Translations under genes and position numbers: made by a program | Shown: one piece after another, positions 51,139-59,108 of the stretch | Layout of the letters: each line of letters starts with the position of its first letter | Position numbering within the stretch: position 1 is the stretch's first letter | Notes under the pieces: model-generated | Database searches by the model: none | Told to the model about the DNA's origin: nothing | The model's input: the letters and a program-made list of their open reading frames with translations, nothing else | Assembly: GCA_022710975.1 (NCBI GenBank) | Contig: JAKLGA010000004.1 | Location: 310,001 to 374,000, forward strand | Source: Myxococcota bacterium | GTDB taxonomy: Bacteria; Myxococcota; B64-G9 | Length of the DNA stretch: 64,000 nucleotides | Direction of reading: 5' to 3'

Positions 51139-51858
51139 ATGCGCGCCGTGTTCGTCCTGACCGCGTGTTTCGTGCTGCTGGGCGGGTTCCCGGCCGCGGG
51201 TCCCTCCGCCCGGGCCGCCGAGCCGAGCGCGGCCTCGAAGAAGGAGGCCCGCAAGCACTTCGACGACGGCGAGCGCCACTTCCGGCTGGGCCGTTTCGCC
51301 GACGCCCTGGCGGCCTACTCCCGCGCCTACGAGGTCGCCCCGCTGCCCGGCTTCCTGTTCAACATCGGCCAGTGCCACCGCATGCTCGGTAACCACGAGC
51401 GGGCGGTCTTCTTCTACCAGGGCTACCTGCGGGAGAAGCCGGAGGCCAAGAACCGCGCGGCCGTCGCCAGGCTGATCCAGGACAGCCAGGCCAAGATGGC
51501 CGCCGCGGCCGAGGAGCAGCGCCGGCAGGAGGAGGAGCGGGTGCGGCTCGAGCAGGAGAAGCTGCGCCTGGAGCAGGAGCGCCTCGCGGTCGCGGAGCGC
51601 GCCCGGAAGGACGATCTGCGGCTGCGCGAGGAGGCCGAGCGCACCCGCCAGGCCGAGGAGGCCGCCCGGGTGGCGGCCGCGGCCCAGGAGCGGGCCCGCC
51701 TCGAGGCCGAGCCCGAGGTCTACGAGACCTGGTGGTTCTGGACCGTGCTGGTCGGCGGGCTGGCGGTGGCGGCCGGGGGCGTGGCCCTGGGCCTGACCAT
51801 GAGCGGCGACGAGGTGGTGCTGCCCGGCGGCAGCCTCGGCACGCTGGACAGGAGGTGA
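51139..51858 (+). CDS. TPR and coiled-coil periplasmic protein with C-terminal membrane anchor
   Basis: This protein has 239 residues: signal peptide (to about ARA), one or two TPR units (ARKHFDDGERHFRLGRFADA and FNIGQCHRMLGNHERAVFFY), a long Glu/Arg/Ala coiled coil at about 115-195, and a C-terminal transmembrane helix (WFWTVLVGGLAVAAGGVALGL). It resembles the periplasmic TPR proteins that accompany kinases in myxobacterial operons. It would link something periplasmic to the inner membrane. ATG 51139 has GGGAGGCGAGG close upstream. The next gene follows 4 nt later. Confidence 0.7.
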   Translation: MRAVFVLTACFVLLGGFPAAGPSARAAEPSAASKKEARKHFDDGERHFRLGRFADALAAYSRAYEVAPLPGFLFNIGQCHRMLGNHERAVFFYQGYLREKPEAKNRAAVARLIQDSQAKMAAAAEEQRRQEEERVRLEQEKLRLEQERLAVAERARKDDLRLREEAERTRQAEEAARVAAAAQERARLEAEPEVYETWWFWTVLVGGLAVAAGGVALGLTMSGDEVVLPGGSLGTLDRR

Positions 51859-51862
51859 GGCC

Positions 51863-54800
51863 GTGCGCCGGGGACACCTGCCATCGAACCTGGGCCTCTG
51901 CCTGACCGTCGCCGCGCTCGGCTGGGCCGGCCTGGAGCTGTCGGCCTGCGGCGAGACCATCACCCAGGACGGCCTGACCGGCATCGAGCTCACCGTGCGC
52001 TACGGGAGCGCCCTCGGGCTGGATCAGCTCCACGTCAGCGGCCGCGCCGACGGCGCGGACGCCTTCGCGCCCGGCTTCGTGCCCTCCTCCGCGCGCCCCC
52101 TGCGCGCGGGGGGCGAGACGGTCGTGCTGCTGCTGCCCGAGCGGCTGGTGGGCAAGGACGTGCTGCTGCGCGTGGACGGCCTGCAGCGGGGCGAGGTGCA
52201 GGCCAGCGGCGGCGCCGTGGTGCGGGTGGCCTCGGGCCGGATCGTCAAGCAGACCATCGAGCTGGGCGAGGCGGCGGTGTGCGGCGACAGCCAGGTGCAC
52301 CCGGACGTGGAGGGCTGCGACGACGGCGGCACGGCGGCGGGCGACGGCTGCGACGCCGGATGCTGGCCCGAGGAGGGCTTCAACTGCGAGGGCGAGCCCA
52401 GCGAGTGCTGGCGCTGCGGGGACGGCACCTGCGACCCGGGCGAGGACGTGTGCGGGTGCGCCGCGGACTGCCTGGGCGCGACCTGCGGGGACGAGCGCTG
52501 CTGCCTCCAGGGCGGCGAAAACCCCTGCACCTGCCCCGGGGACTGCGGCCAGGGCACCTGCGGGGACGAGCTGTGCTGTGTGCAGGGTGGGGAGAACACC
52601 TGCAACTGCACCCTGGACTGCGGCATGGAGCAGTGCGGCAACGGCACCTGCTGCCTGGAGACGGACGAGACCGCCCTGCGATGCCCGGTGGACTGCGCCA
52701 CGGGCTGCGGCGACGGGGCCTGCCTGGGGGACGAGAGCCGCTGCACCTGCCCGGCCGACTGCGGGCAGGGCACCTGCGGGGACGAGCTGTGCTGCGCCGG
52801 GGCGGGCGAGGACCGCTGCGCCTGCCCGCTGGACTGCGGGGCGGGGAGCTGCGGCGACACGGTGTGCTGCCCCGCGACCGGGGAGGACCCCTGCGCCTGC
52901 CCGCTGGACTGCGGCGAGAGCGCCTGCGGCGACGGGACCTGCTGCCCGGGCACGGGCGAGGATCGCTGCACCTGCCTGCTCGACTGCGGGGCGGGCACCT
53001 GCGGGGACGAGCTGTGCTGCACCGAGGCGGGCGAGGACCGCTGCGCCTGCCCGCTGGACTGTGGGGACGGCGCCTGCGGCGACACGGTCTGCTGCGCGCA
53101 GCGCGGCGAGGACGTGTGCACCTGCCCGACCGACTGCGGGGCGGGCGCCTGCCCGGACGGGCACTGCTGCGCCGGCGACGGCGAGAACGCCTGCTCCTGC
53201 CAGGCGGACTGCGGCGACACGACCTGCGGGGACGATCTGTGTTGCCCGGGCCAGGGCGAGGACGAGACGAGCTGCTCCCTGGACTGCCAGGCGGTCTGCC
53301 CCGACGGCCGCTGCACCACGGGCGAGGACATCTGCAACTGCCCGGACGACTGCTTCCAGGCCACCTGCGGCGACGGCGCGTGCTGCGCGGACGGCGGCGA
53401 GGATCGCTGCACCTGCCCGGGCGACTGCGGGGCGAGCCAGTGCGGGGACGGCGTGTGCTGCACCGCCCGGGGCGAGAACCCCTGCACCTGCGCCCTGGAC
53501 TGCGGGGCGAGCGCGTGCGGGGACACGGTCTGCTGCCCGGCCGAGGGCGAGAACGCCTGCAACTGCACCCAGGACTGCGGGGCCAGCACCTGCGGCAGCG
53601 GCCTGTGCTGCGCGTCCGGGGGAGAGAACCGGTGCACCTGCGAGGCGGACTGCGGGGAGAGCCAGTGCGGGGACGGGGTGTGCTGCGCCGCCCGGGGCGA
53701 GAACCCCTGCACCTGCGCGGGCGACTGCGGCGCGAGCACGTGCGGGGACTCGGTCTGCTGCCCGCAGACCGGGGAGGACGAGTGCACCTGCGCGGCCGAC
53801 TGCGGGGCGAGCCAGTGCGGGGACGGGACCTGCTGCCCGGGCGGGGGCGAGAACCGCTGCGAGTGCGCGGCCGACTGCGGGGCGAGCCAGTGCGGGGACG
53901 GGGTCTGCTGCGGGGCCCAGGGCGAGGACGCCTGCAGCTGCGAGCAGGACTGCGGCTCGGGCCGCTGCGGCGACGGCCTGTGCTGCCCCACCAGCACCGG
54001 GCTGGCCGCGGCCGAGAACCCGTGCAACTGCCCGGCCGACTGCGGCGCAACCACCTGCGGCGACAGCACGCTGTGCTGCGACAGCGCGGGTGAGGACCGC
54101 TGCACCTGCCCGGGCGAATGCGGGCCGGGCTCCTGCGGCGACGGCGTGTGCTGCGCAGCCACCGGAGAGACCGCCCAGAGCTGCCCGCCGGACTGCGCGC
54201 CGGTCTGCCCGGACACCATCTGCCAGCCCAGCGAGAACCGCTGCTCCTGCCCGGCCGACTGCGGCGCGGGCACCTGCGGGGACGGGACCTGCTGCCAGGC
54301 CGCGGGCGAGGACTCCTGCGGCTGTGTCCAGGACTGCGGCCAGGGGTTGTGCGGGGATGGCGTGTGCTGCGCCGCCGACGAAGAGGACGTGTGCACCTGC
54401 CCGACGGACTGCGGCGCCACCACCTGCCGCGACGACCTGTGCTGCCCCCTGCAGGGGGAGACCGCCTGCAACTGCTTCGAGGACTGCGGGCAGACGACCT
54501 GCGGGGACGGCTGCTGCGGCGGGGGCGAGGACTCCTGCACCTGCCTGGCGGACTGCCCGAGCGCCTGTCCGGACGGCTGCTGCGGTGCGGACGAGAGCTC
54601 GCGCACCTGCCCCGCGGACTGCGGGACGGTGTGCGGCGACGGGGTCTGCAATGGCGACGAGACCACCTGCACCTGCTTCCTGGACTGCGGCCAGGAGTGC
54701 GGCGACGGCTGCTGCAACGGCACCGAGGATCTGGCGAGCTGCGCGGCCGACTGCGTCACCTGCGGCGACGGCCTGCCCGAGGGCGGCGAGGGCTGCGACG

Positions 54801-56065
54801 ACGGCAACCTCGTCCCGGGCGACGGCTGCTCCGCCGGCTGCCAGGTCGAGACCGGCTACAGTTGCAGCGGCGCGCCGTCCTGCTGCCAGAAGTGCGGCAA
54901 CGGCCTGGCCGAGTGCGCCGAGCCGTGCGACGGCGCGGATCTGCGGGGCGAGACCTGCCTGAGCCGGGGGCTGCTGCCCGGCGGCGGCGCCGGGCTCGCC
55001 TGCACCGCCTGCGCGCTGTCCACCGCCGGCTGCACGGGCGGGCCGATCGACAGCCAGGCCTCGCTGCAGGCGGCCCTGGAGCTGGCCTGGTCCCAGGACG
55101 GGCACGAGCGCATCGGGCTGCCCGCGGGCCCGATCGCGCTCTCGGGCAGCTGCCTGGTGCTGGACGAGTGCGGCGGCGCGCCCTGCGTGGAGCCCGAGCC
55201 CTTCGGGGTGACGCTGGCCCCGGTGGGCGCGGAGGCGGTGCTGGACGCCAGCGCCTGCGCAGTCGCCGTCCACGTGCTGACCGGCCGAAACGTGCTCCAG
55301 GGGCTGCGCATCGAGGAGGCCCTGCAGGCCGTCCAGCTCGATGTGGCCGACGAGACCGGCCTGAACGAGCTGCGCGGCCTGATGATCCGCAACCGGACCC
55401 GGGTGCCCGGGGTGATGGTCCAGGTGTCCTCGCCCGGCGCCCGCCTGGAGGGGAACGCCCTGCTCAACCTGACCGGCCAGACTGGAGGGTCCGCCCTGCT
55501 CGCGGACGGGCAGGGCCTGGCCCTGATCGGCAACCTGGTGGTGGGCGCCTTCAACTACGCCCTGGATCTCCAGGGACTCACCCTGATCTCCTCCACCAAC
55601 TTCATCGATCACAACACGGTGCGCCTGCTGGGCGCGGCCGGCACGGCGCTGCGCATGAACGTGGTGCGCAGGCTGTGCTACCGCAACAACCTGATCGCCG
55701 GCAACGGCGGCTCGATCGGCATGGACCTCAAGGGCGTGGTGCTGGCGCTCGACTGCCCGGGCAGCGGCACGGCCAACAACGACAACGTCCAGCACCTCAC
55801 GCCGTGCACCGGCAACGCCTGCAACGTCAACTGCACCAGCGGCGCGTTCATGTGCGATCTGGCGCTGCCGCCCGGCTTCGCCGACCCGGAGCCCTGGGAG
55901 GGCTGCCTGGGCGCGGCGAGCGGGCTCGTCGACCGCGGCGTGGATCTCGGCTACGACCTGTGGGAGGGCAACCCGGCCAGCTTCGCGGGCGCGGCGCCGG
56001 ACGTGGGCGCGCGCGAGGACGGCACCACCCGCGCCTACGGCGGCGTCCCCTCGACCTGCCCCTGA
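51863..56065 (+). CDS. Very Cys-rich surface lipoprotein with 32 tandem CGD repeats
   Basis: This protein has 1400 residues. It has a lipoprotein-like start (lipobox LSAC in LELSACGE), a beta domain of about 130 residues, and a DUF4215-like unit (GCDDGGTAAGDGCDAGC). Then come 32 tandem repeats of about 22-25 residues (nt about 52415-54750) with the pattern CGDxxCCxxxGEDxCxCxxDCG. Each repeat has five or six Cys, so the array holds well over 150. A second DUF4215 unit (GCDDGNLVPGDGCSAGCQVE) and a C-terminal right-handed beta-helix region (LMIRNRTRVPGVMVQVSSPG) close the chain. Such repeats must be disulphide-linked or metal-loaded. GTG 51863 has GGAGGTGAGG directly upstream. It is the last gene of the kinase operon. 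Confidence 0.85.
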   Translation: MRRGHLPSNLGLCLTVAALGWAGLELSACGETITQDGLTGIELTVRYGSALGLDQLHVSGRADGADAFAPGFVPSSARPLRAGGETVVLLLPERLVGKDVLLRVDGLQRGEVQASGGAVVRVASGRIVKQTIELGEAAVCGDSQVHPDVEGCDDGGTAAGDGCDAGCWPEEGFNCEGEPSECWRCGDGTCDPGEDVCGCAADCLGATCGDERCCLQGGENPCTCPGDCGQGTCGDELCCVQGGENTCNCTLDCGMEQCGNGTCCLETDETALRCPVDCATGCGDGACLGDESRCTCPADCGQGTCGDELCCAGAGEDRCACPLDCGAGSCGDTVCCPATGEDPCACPLDCGESACGDGTCCPGTGEDRCTCLLDCGAGTCGDELCCTEAGEDRCACPLDCGDGACGDTVCCAQRGEDVCTCPTDCGAGACPDGHCCAGDGENACSCQADCGDTTCGDDLCCPGQGEDETSCSLDCQAVCPDGRCTTGEDICNCPDDCFQATCGDGACCADGGEDRCTCPGDCGASQCGDGVCCTARGENPCTCALDCGASACGDTVCCPAEGENACNCTQDCGASTCGSGLCCASGGENRCTCEADCGESQCGDGVCCAARGENPCTCAGDCGASTCGDSVCCPQTGEDECTCAADCGASQCGDGTCCPGGGENRCECAADCGASQCGDGVCCGAQGEDACSCEQDCGSGRCGDGLCCPTSTGLAAAENPCNCPADCGATTCGDSTLCCDSAGEDRCTCPGECGPGSCGDGVCCAATGETAQSCPPDCAPVCPDTICQPSENRCSCPADCGAGTCGDGTCCQAAGEDSCGCVQDCGQGLCGDGVCCAADEEDVCTCPTDCGATTCRDDLCCPLQGETACNCFEDCGQTTCGDGCCGGGEDSCTCLADCPSACPDGCCGADESSRTCPADCGTVCGDGVCNGDETTCTCFLDCGQECGDGCCNGTEDLASCAADCVTCGDGLPEGGEGCDDGNLVPGDGCSAGCQVETGYSCSGAPSCCQKCGNGLAECAEPCDGADLRGETCLSRGLLPGGGAGLACTACALSTAGCTGGPIDSQASLQAALELAWSQDGHERIGLPAGPIALSGSCLVLDECGGAPCVEPEPFGVTLAPVGAEAVLDASACAVAVHVLTGRNVLQGLRIEEALQAVQLDVADETGLNELRGLMIRNRTRVPGVMVQVSSPGARLEGNALLNLTGQTGGSALLADGQGLALIGNLVVGAFNYALDLQGLTLISSTNFIDHNTVRLLGAAGTALRMNVVRRLCYRNNLIAGNGGSIGMDLKGVVLALDCPGSGTANNDNVQHLTPCTGNACNVNCTSGAFMCDLALPPGFADPEPWEGCLGAASGLVDRGVDLGYDLWEGNPASFAGAAPDVGAREDGTTRAYGGVPSTCP
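52415..54750 (+). repeat. 32 tandem Cys-rich coding repeats
   Basis: Repeating units of about 66-75 bp encode CGDxxCC...GE...C.C..DCG. Some neighbouring units are nearly identical (for example around 53430-53900), pointing to recent duplication; others vary in length. Confidence 0.8.
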
Positions 56066-56406
56066 GCCTCCGCATCCCCGTCACGAACAGGCAGGGATCG
56101 GCCTGTCGGGTGCAGCCGATGCGCCCCGCGCTCCTCCTTCCCGCCGCGTGGCTCCTGGTCGGAGGACTTCTTGAAGGTGAGGACGGGCGGGGCAGCAGGG
56201 CGGGGCAGGAGGGCAGGGCACAAGGCCGCGGAGGGTGTGCTTCCTGGATTTCCGCCTTCAGGGCCTTTTCCTCACCTTGAGGAGAATCCTCCGACCCCGG
56301 GGTTCTTGTCGAAGGCAGAGGAGCGAGGGACGTCTAGCGACCGCGCAAGGCTGCACCTCCGAAACCAAACGATTCTTCTTTCTTCTATTTGGAGAGGTGT
56401 CGGCAG
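56066..56406. other. Intergenic region without a gene
   Basis: This 341-bp convergent gap shows no supported gene. It holds one long-range inverted repeat: AAGGTGAGGA at 56174-56183 and TCCTCACCTT at 56269-56278. Near 56365-56395 it becomes AT-richer. Confidence 0.5.
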
Positions 56407-56979
56407 TCAGGCGTCGGGACGGTCGCCCAGCAGGCGGCGGACGAAGTGGTAGAAGTCGCCCGGCAGCAGGAACATCAGGTCCACGAAGCCGAGGGTGAGG
56501 CGGTCGCCGCTGTGCAGCGCCCGCGGCAGGCCCGGGCACAGCGGGTCGTCGTTCACCAGCGTGCCCGCGGCCGAGTCCTGGTCGGTGAGCAGGTAGTGGC
56601 CGCCCTGGAGCTCGAGCACGGCGTGCAGGCTGGAGATGGAGGCGTCGTTCACCTGCACGTCGCAGGAGCTCGAGCAGCCCAGGCTGAGGGTCCGGGCGCC
56701 CGGCCGCGCGGGCCGCAGCGCGAACACCTGGAAGGCGCTGTCCAGCGGGTGCCCCTCCCCGGACCGGCTGGGGGTGGCCGAGAGCACCAGGCGGTCGAGG
56801 GTCGCCCCGAGGGGCCCGGCCGTGGGCACCATGGGTCCGCCCAGCTCGCGGCTGTGCACCAGGAACGGGTGCGGGCCGCGCTCGCAGAACTGGCCCTCGG
56901 TCAGGCGCAGGCAGATGTCCCGGTAGGCCCCCAGGATCCCGGCCCGCTCGATCTCACCCCGCGCGGATGCACCCAGCAT
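56407..56979 (-). CDS. FHA-domain protein
   Basis: This 190-residue soluble protein has an N-terminal ~90 residues of unknown type. A forkhead-associated domain follows: LSLGCSSSCDVQVND, the pair in ASISSLHAVLEL, and DQDSAAGTLVNDDPL. The usual phosphopeptide-binding Ser-x-x-His motif is kept as SSLH. It would recognise a threonine-phosphorylated partner. ATG 56979 follows a GGGGTGGAG segment. A promoter pair lies about 45 nt upstream. Confidence 0.75.
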   Translation of the reverse strand: MLGASARGEIERAGILGAYRDICLRLTEGQFCERGPHPFLVHSRELGGPMVPTAGPLGATLDRLVLSATPSRSGEGHPLDSAFQVFALRPARPGARTLSLGCSSSCDVQVNDASISSLHAVLELQGGHYLLTDQDSAAGTLVNDDPLCPGLPRALHSGDRLTLGFVDLMFLLPGDFYHFVRRLLGDRPDA

Positions 56980-57023
56980 GCTCCACCCCCCGCCCCGGTC
57001 CGGCCAGGGCGACGCTGGAGGGG

Positions 57024-57052
57024 GATCTAGCCCCATCCGGCCCCGGGCGCAA
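57024..57052 (-). promoter_or_regulatory. Predicted promoter for the FHA gene
   Basis: On the minus strand TTGCGC (57052-57047), a 17-nt spacer and TAGATC (57029-57024). Confidence 0.5.
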
Positions 57053-57066
57053 GCCCCTCCGCGCGC

Positions 57067-57510
57067 TCACTCGTCGCAGCCGTGGTCGGGCGGCGGGTCG
57101 GTGGTCACGCACAGCACGGTCTCCTCGCGGGGGTCCTCCACGACCTGGCGCGGCCCGGCCGCCGGATCCTTCTCCGGGTAGGCCTGGTCGATGGACTCCA
57201 GCCACTCGCGCAGGCTGGTGGTGTTCCCCAGGTCGAGATCCACGAAGTTGCCCCGCACGCCCACGCCCGAGCCCTGGGGCTCGCAGCTCAGCACCCGGCC
57301 GCGCCCCTTCAGCCAGAAGGCCGCGCCGGGCAGGCGCACCAGCAGCTCCAGCAGCGTGCCGGGCTCGTAGGGCCGCTCCGCCTCGAAGTAGAAGCCCCCC
57401 ACGCTGACGTTGCCGCGGTGCTCCCGCAGGGCCGGCTCGCCCTCCACCCCGACCAGCATGGTGGTCTGGTAGCGCGGCGAGATGCGGGTGTACAGCGGGA
57501 CCTCGGACAT
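57067..57510 (-). CDS. PilZ-like protein (divergent myxobacterial type)
   Basis: This protein has 147 residues. The core NVSVGGFYFEAERPYEPGTL, with preceding RYQTTMLVGVEG, has the layout of PilZ relatives (NxSxGG-like turn). The following VRLPGAAFWLKGRGRVLSCE and VRGNFVDLD are later strands. The Arg motif needed for c-di-GMP binding is weak, so it may not bind the nucleotide. It resembles the PilZ-like protein at 24639-25028 in design. ATG 57510 has GGGAGG 5 nt upstream. The last 30 residues are Pro/Asp-rich. Confidence 0.7.
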   Translation of the reverse strand: MSEVPLYTRISPRYQTTMLVGVEGEPALREHRGNVSVGGFYFEAERPYEPGTLLELLVRLPGAAFWLKGRGRVLSCEPQGSGVGVRGNFVDLDLGNTTSLREWLESIDQAYPEKDPAAGPRQVVEDPREETVLCVTTDPPPDHGCDE

Positions 57511-57536
57511 GCGGCCTCCCGGTCGGGCGCCCCAGG

Positions 57537-57564
57537 ATTCTATGGGAATCCCGGGCCGAAGCAA
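57537..57564 (-). promoter_or_regulatory. Predicted promoter for the PilZ-like gene
   Basis: On the minus strand TTGCTT (57564-57559), a 16-nt spacer and TAGAAT (57542-57537), with 26 nt to the ATG. Confidence 0.55.
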
Positions 57565-57640
57565 GTTCGCGAGCCGTTGAACGTCCGGGGCCCGGGCTGC
57601 GTCTGAAGGGCTGGAGCCGGGTCTGTCCTGCGGCGGGCCC

Positions 57641-57669
57641 TTGAGGCCCGCGGCCCGACATGCTATGAA
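57641..57669 (+). promoter_or_regulatory. Predicted promoter for the CsgG-like gene
   Basis: TTGAGG (57641-57646), a 17-nt spacer and TATGAA (57664-57669), 37 nt before ATG 57707. Confidence 0.55.
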
Positions 57670-57706
57670 TCGTTGGTCTCTTGGAACCACGAGGCGGGAA
57701 AGACGC

Positions 57707-58915
57707 ATGAAAATGAAGAACCTGGCAGTCGTCGGCGTCCTGGCATCGGTCCTGTGCGGCGGGCTCGCCTCGGCCGGGGAGGCCCGGAAGGTGCCGGTCA
57801 TCGCCATCTTCCTGATGGAGAGCAAGGGCTCGCCCCTGTCGGCCGACGAGGCGGCCAGCCTGACCGACTACATGTCGGCCAAGCTCGGCGAGGGCGGCAA
57901 GTTCCAGATCATCCCCCGGGACGAGATCAAGAAGCACCTGGTGGCCGCCAAGACGAACTCCTACAAGGACTGCTACGACGCCTCCTGCCAGATCCAGATC
58001 GGCAAGGAGCTGGCCGCGGAGTTCTCCATCTCCTCGGCCGTGTCCAAGGTGGGCAGCCAGTGCCTGCTGTACGCCTCGGTCTGGGATCTGGCCAAGTCCA
58101 CCCAGATCAAGTCGGCCACCGAGCGCGAGAAGTGCGACCCCGAGAAGCTGATCGAGGCGGTGGAGCACATCATCGGCAAGCTCGAGATGGCCATGACCGG
58201 CGAGGCGCCCCCGCCCGTGGCGGTGGTCCAGCCCGAGCCGGTGGTGGCGCCCAAGCCGGTGGTGGAGCCGCCGGTGGAGAAGCCGGTGGACAAGCCGGTG
58301 GCCATGGCCCGGCCGGGAGGCCAGGTGAGCAGCCGGAACCTGGCCCTGGCCACCGCCGAGTTCGACGAGGGCTCCGCCGTGACCCTGACCTGGTTCAACA
58401 CCCCCGGCAACCTGTCCGACTGGGTCACGGTCGCCCTGGCCGGCACCGCGGACAACCAGTACTGGGACTACACCAAGACCGGCGGCCAGGCCCAGGGCAC
58501 CTACACGTTCGAGGGGCTGCCCGTCGGATCGTACGAGGCGCGCCTGTACCTCGACTGGGACAACACCGGCAGCTACACCCCGACGGATCGCATCGCGTTC
58601 TCGGTGGTCAACGCCGGCATCCGCGCGCTGGCCTACCGCTCCAGGCACCTCGGGCTGGCCAAGCAGGTGTTCGGCAGCTCCGAGACCATCACCGTCCAGT
58701 ACTTCGGCACCACGGGCGACTCGCACGACTGGTTCACCGTCGTGCCCAAGGGCACCCCGGACGACGAGACTGGCCAGTGGGACCGGGTCGACGACGTGGC
58801 CGGCACGTGGGAGGTGAGCGGCCTCTCGCCCGGCGAGTACGAGGTGCGCATCTACCTGGACTACAGCAACAAGGGCTACGTGGTCACCGACCGGCTGCCC
58901 TTCCAGGTCCGCTGA
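57707..58915 (+). CDS. Secreted protein with CsgG/TolB-like N-domain and two Ig-like domains
   Basis: This 402-residue protein has a signal peptide (VVGVLASVLCGGLASAGE). Residues about 25-165 look like the CsgG/TolB-N-like fold seen in many myxobacterial periplasmic proteins: VPVIAIFLMESKG, LGEGGKFQIIPRDEIKKHL and CQIQIGKELAAEFSISSAVS. A Pro/Val-rich linker follows. Two similar beta-sandwich domains of about 95 residues come next, one with VTLTWFNTPGNLSDWVTVAL and the other with ITVQYFGTTGDSHDWFTVVP, each closing with GSYEARLYLDWDNTGSY or GEYEVRIYLDYSNKGY. No catalytic motif is seen. It probably binds something in the periplasm or at the cell surface. Confidence 0.7.
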   Translation: MKMKNLAVVGVLASVLCGGLASAGEARKVPVIAIFLMESKGSPLSADEAASLTDYMSAKLGEGGKFQIIPRDEIKKHLVAAKTNSYKDCYDASCQIQIGKELAAEFSISSAVSKVGSQCLLYASVWDLAKSTQIKSATEREKCDPEKLIEAVEHIIGKLEMAMTGEAPPPVAVVQPEPVVAPKPVVEPPVEKPVDKPVAMARPGGQVSSRNLALATAEFDEGSAVTLTWFNTPGNLSDWVTVALAGTADNQYWDYTKTGGQAQGTYTFEGLPVGSYEARLYLDWDNTGSYTPTDRIAFSVVNAGIRALAYRSRHLGLAKQVFGSSETITVQYFGTTGDSHDWFTVVPKGTPDDETGQWDRVDDVAGTWEVSGLSPGEYEVRIYLDYSNKGYVVTDRLPFQVR

Positions 58916-59035
58916 GCTGCCCTCTCCTCCCGAGCCTGTCCCGAGCCTGCATGACCGAATCGTGACCCGCCGGTGACCGTCCCGGCATGGGTCGTGCCTC
59001 AGGCTGGGGGTGTGGTCGGGTCCGCCACGCCCGGC

Positions 59036-59064
59036 TTGCTTCCGCCCGCGCGCTCGACCACAAT
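59036..59064 (+). promoter_or_regulatory. Predicted promoter for the M16 peptidase operon
   Basis: TTGCTT (59036-59041), a 17-nt spacer and CACAAT (59059-59064), 44 nt before ATG 59109. Confidence 0.5.
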
Positions 59065-59108
59065 GGGCCCGGTCGCCCGCCCCCCGGGGGCGGGCAGGAG
59101 GATACGCC

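Noticed and set aside
51359-55795. Long minus-strand open frame of about 1480 codons opposite the Cys-rich gene
   Set aside because: Its Ala/Val/Gly-rich composition and repeats mirror the codon repeats of the real gene; the plus frame has a signal peptide, Shine-Dalgarno and ordered Cys repeats.
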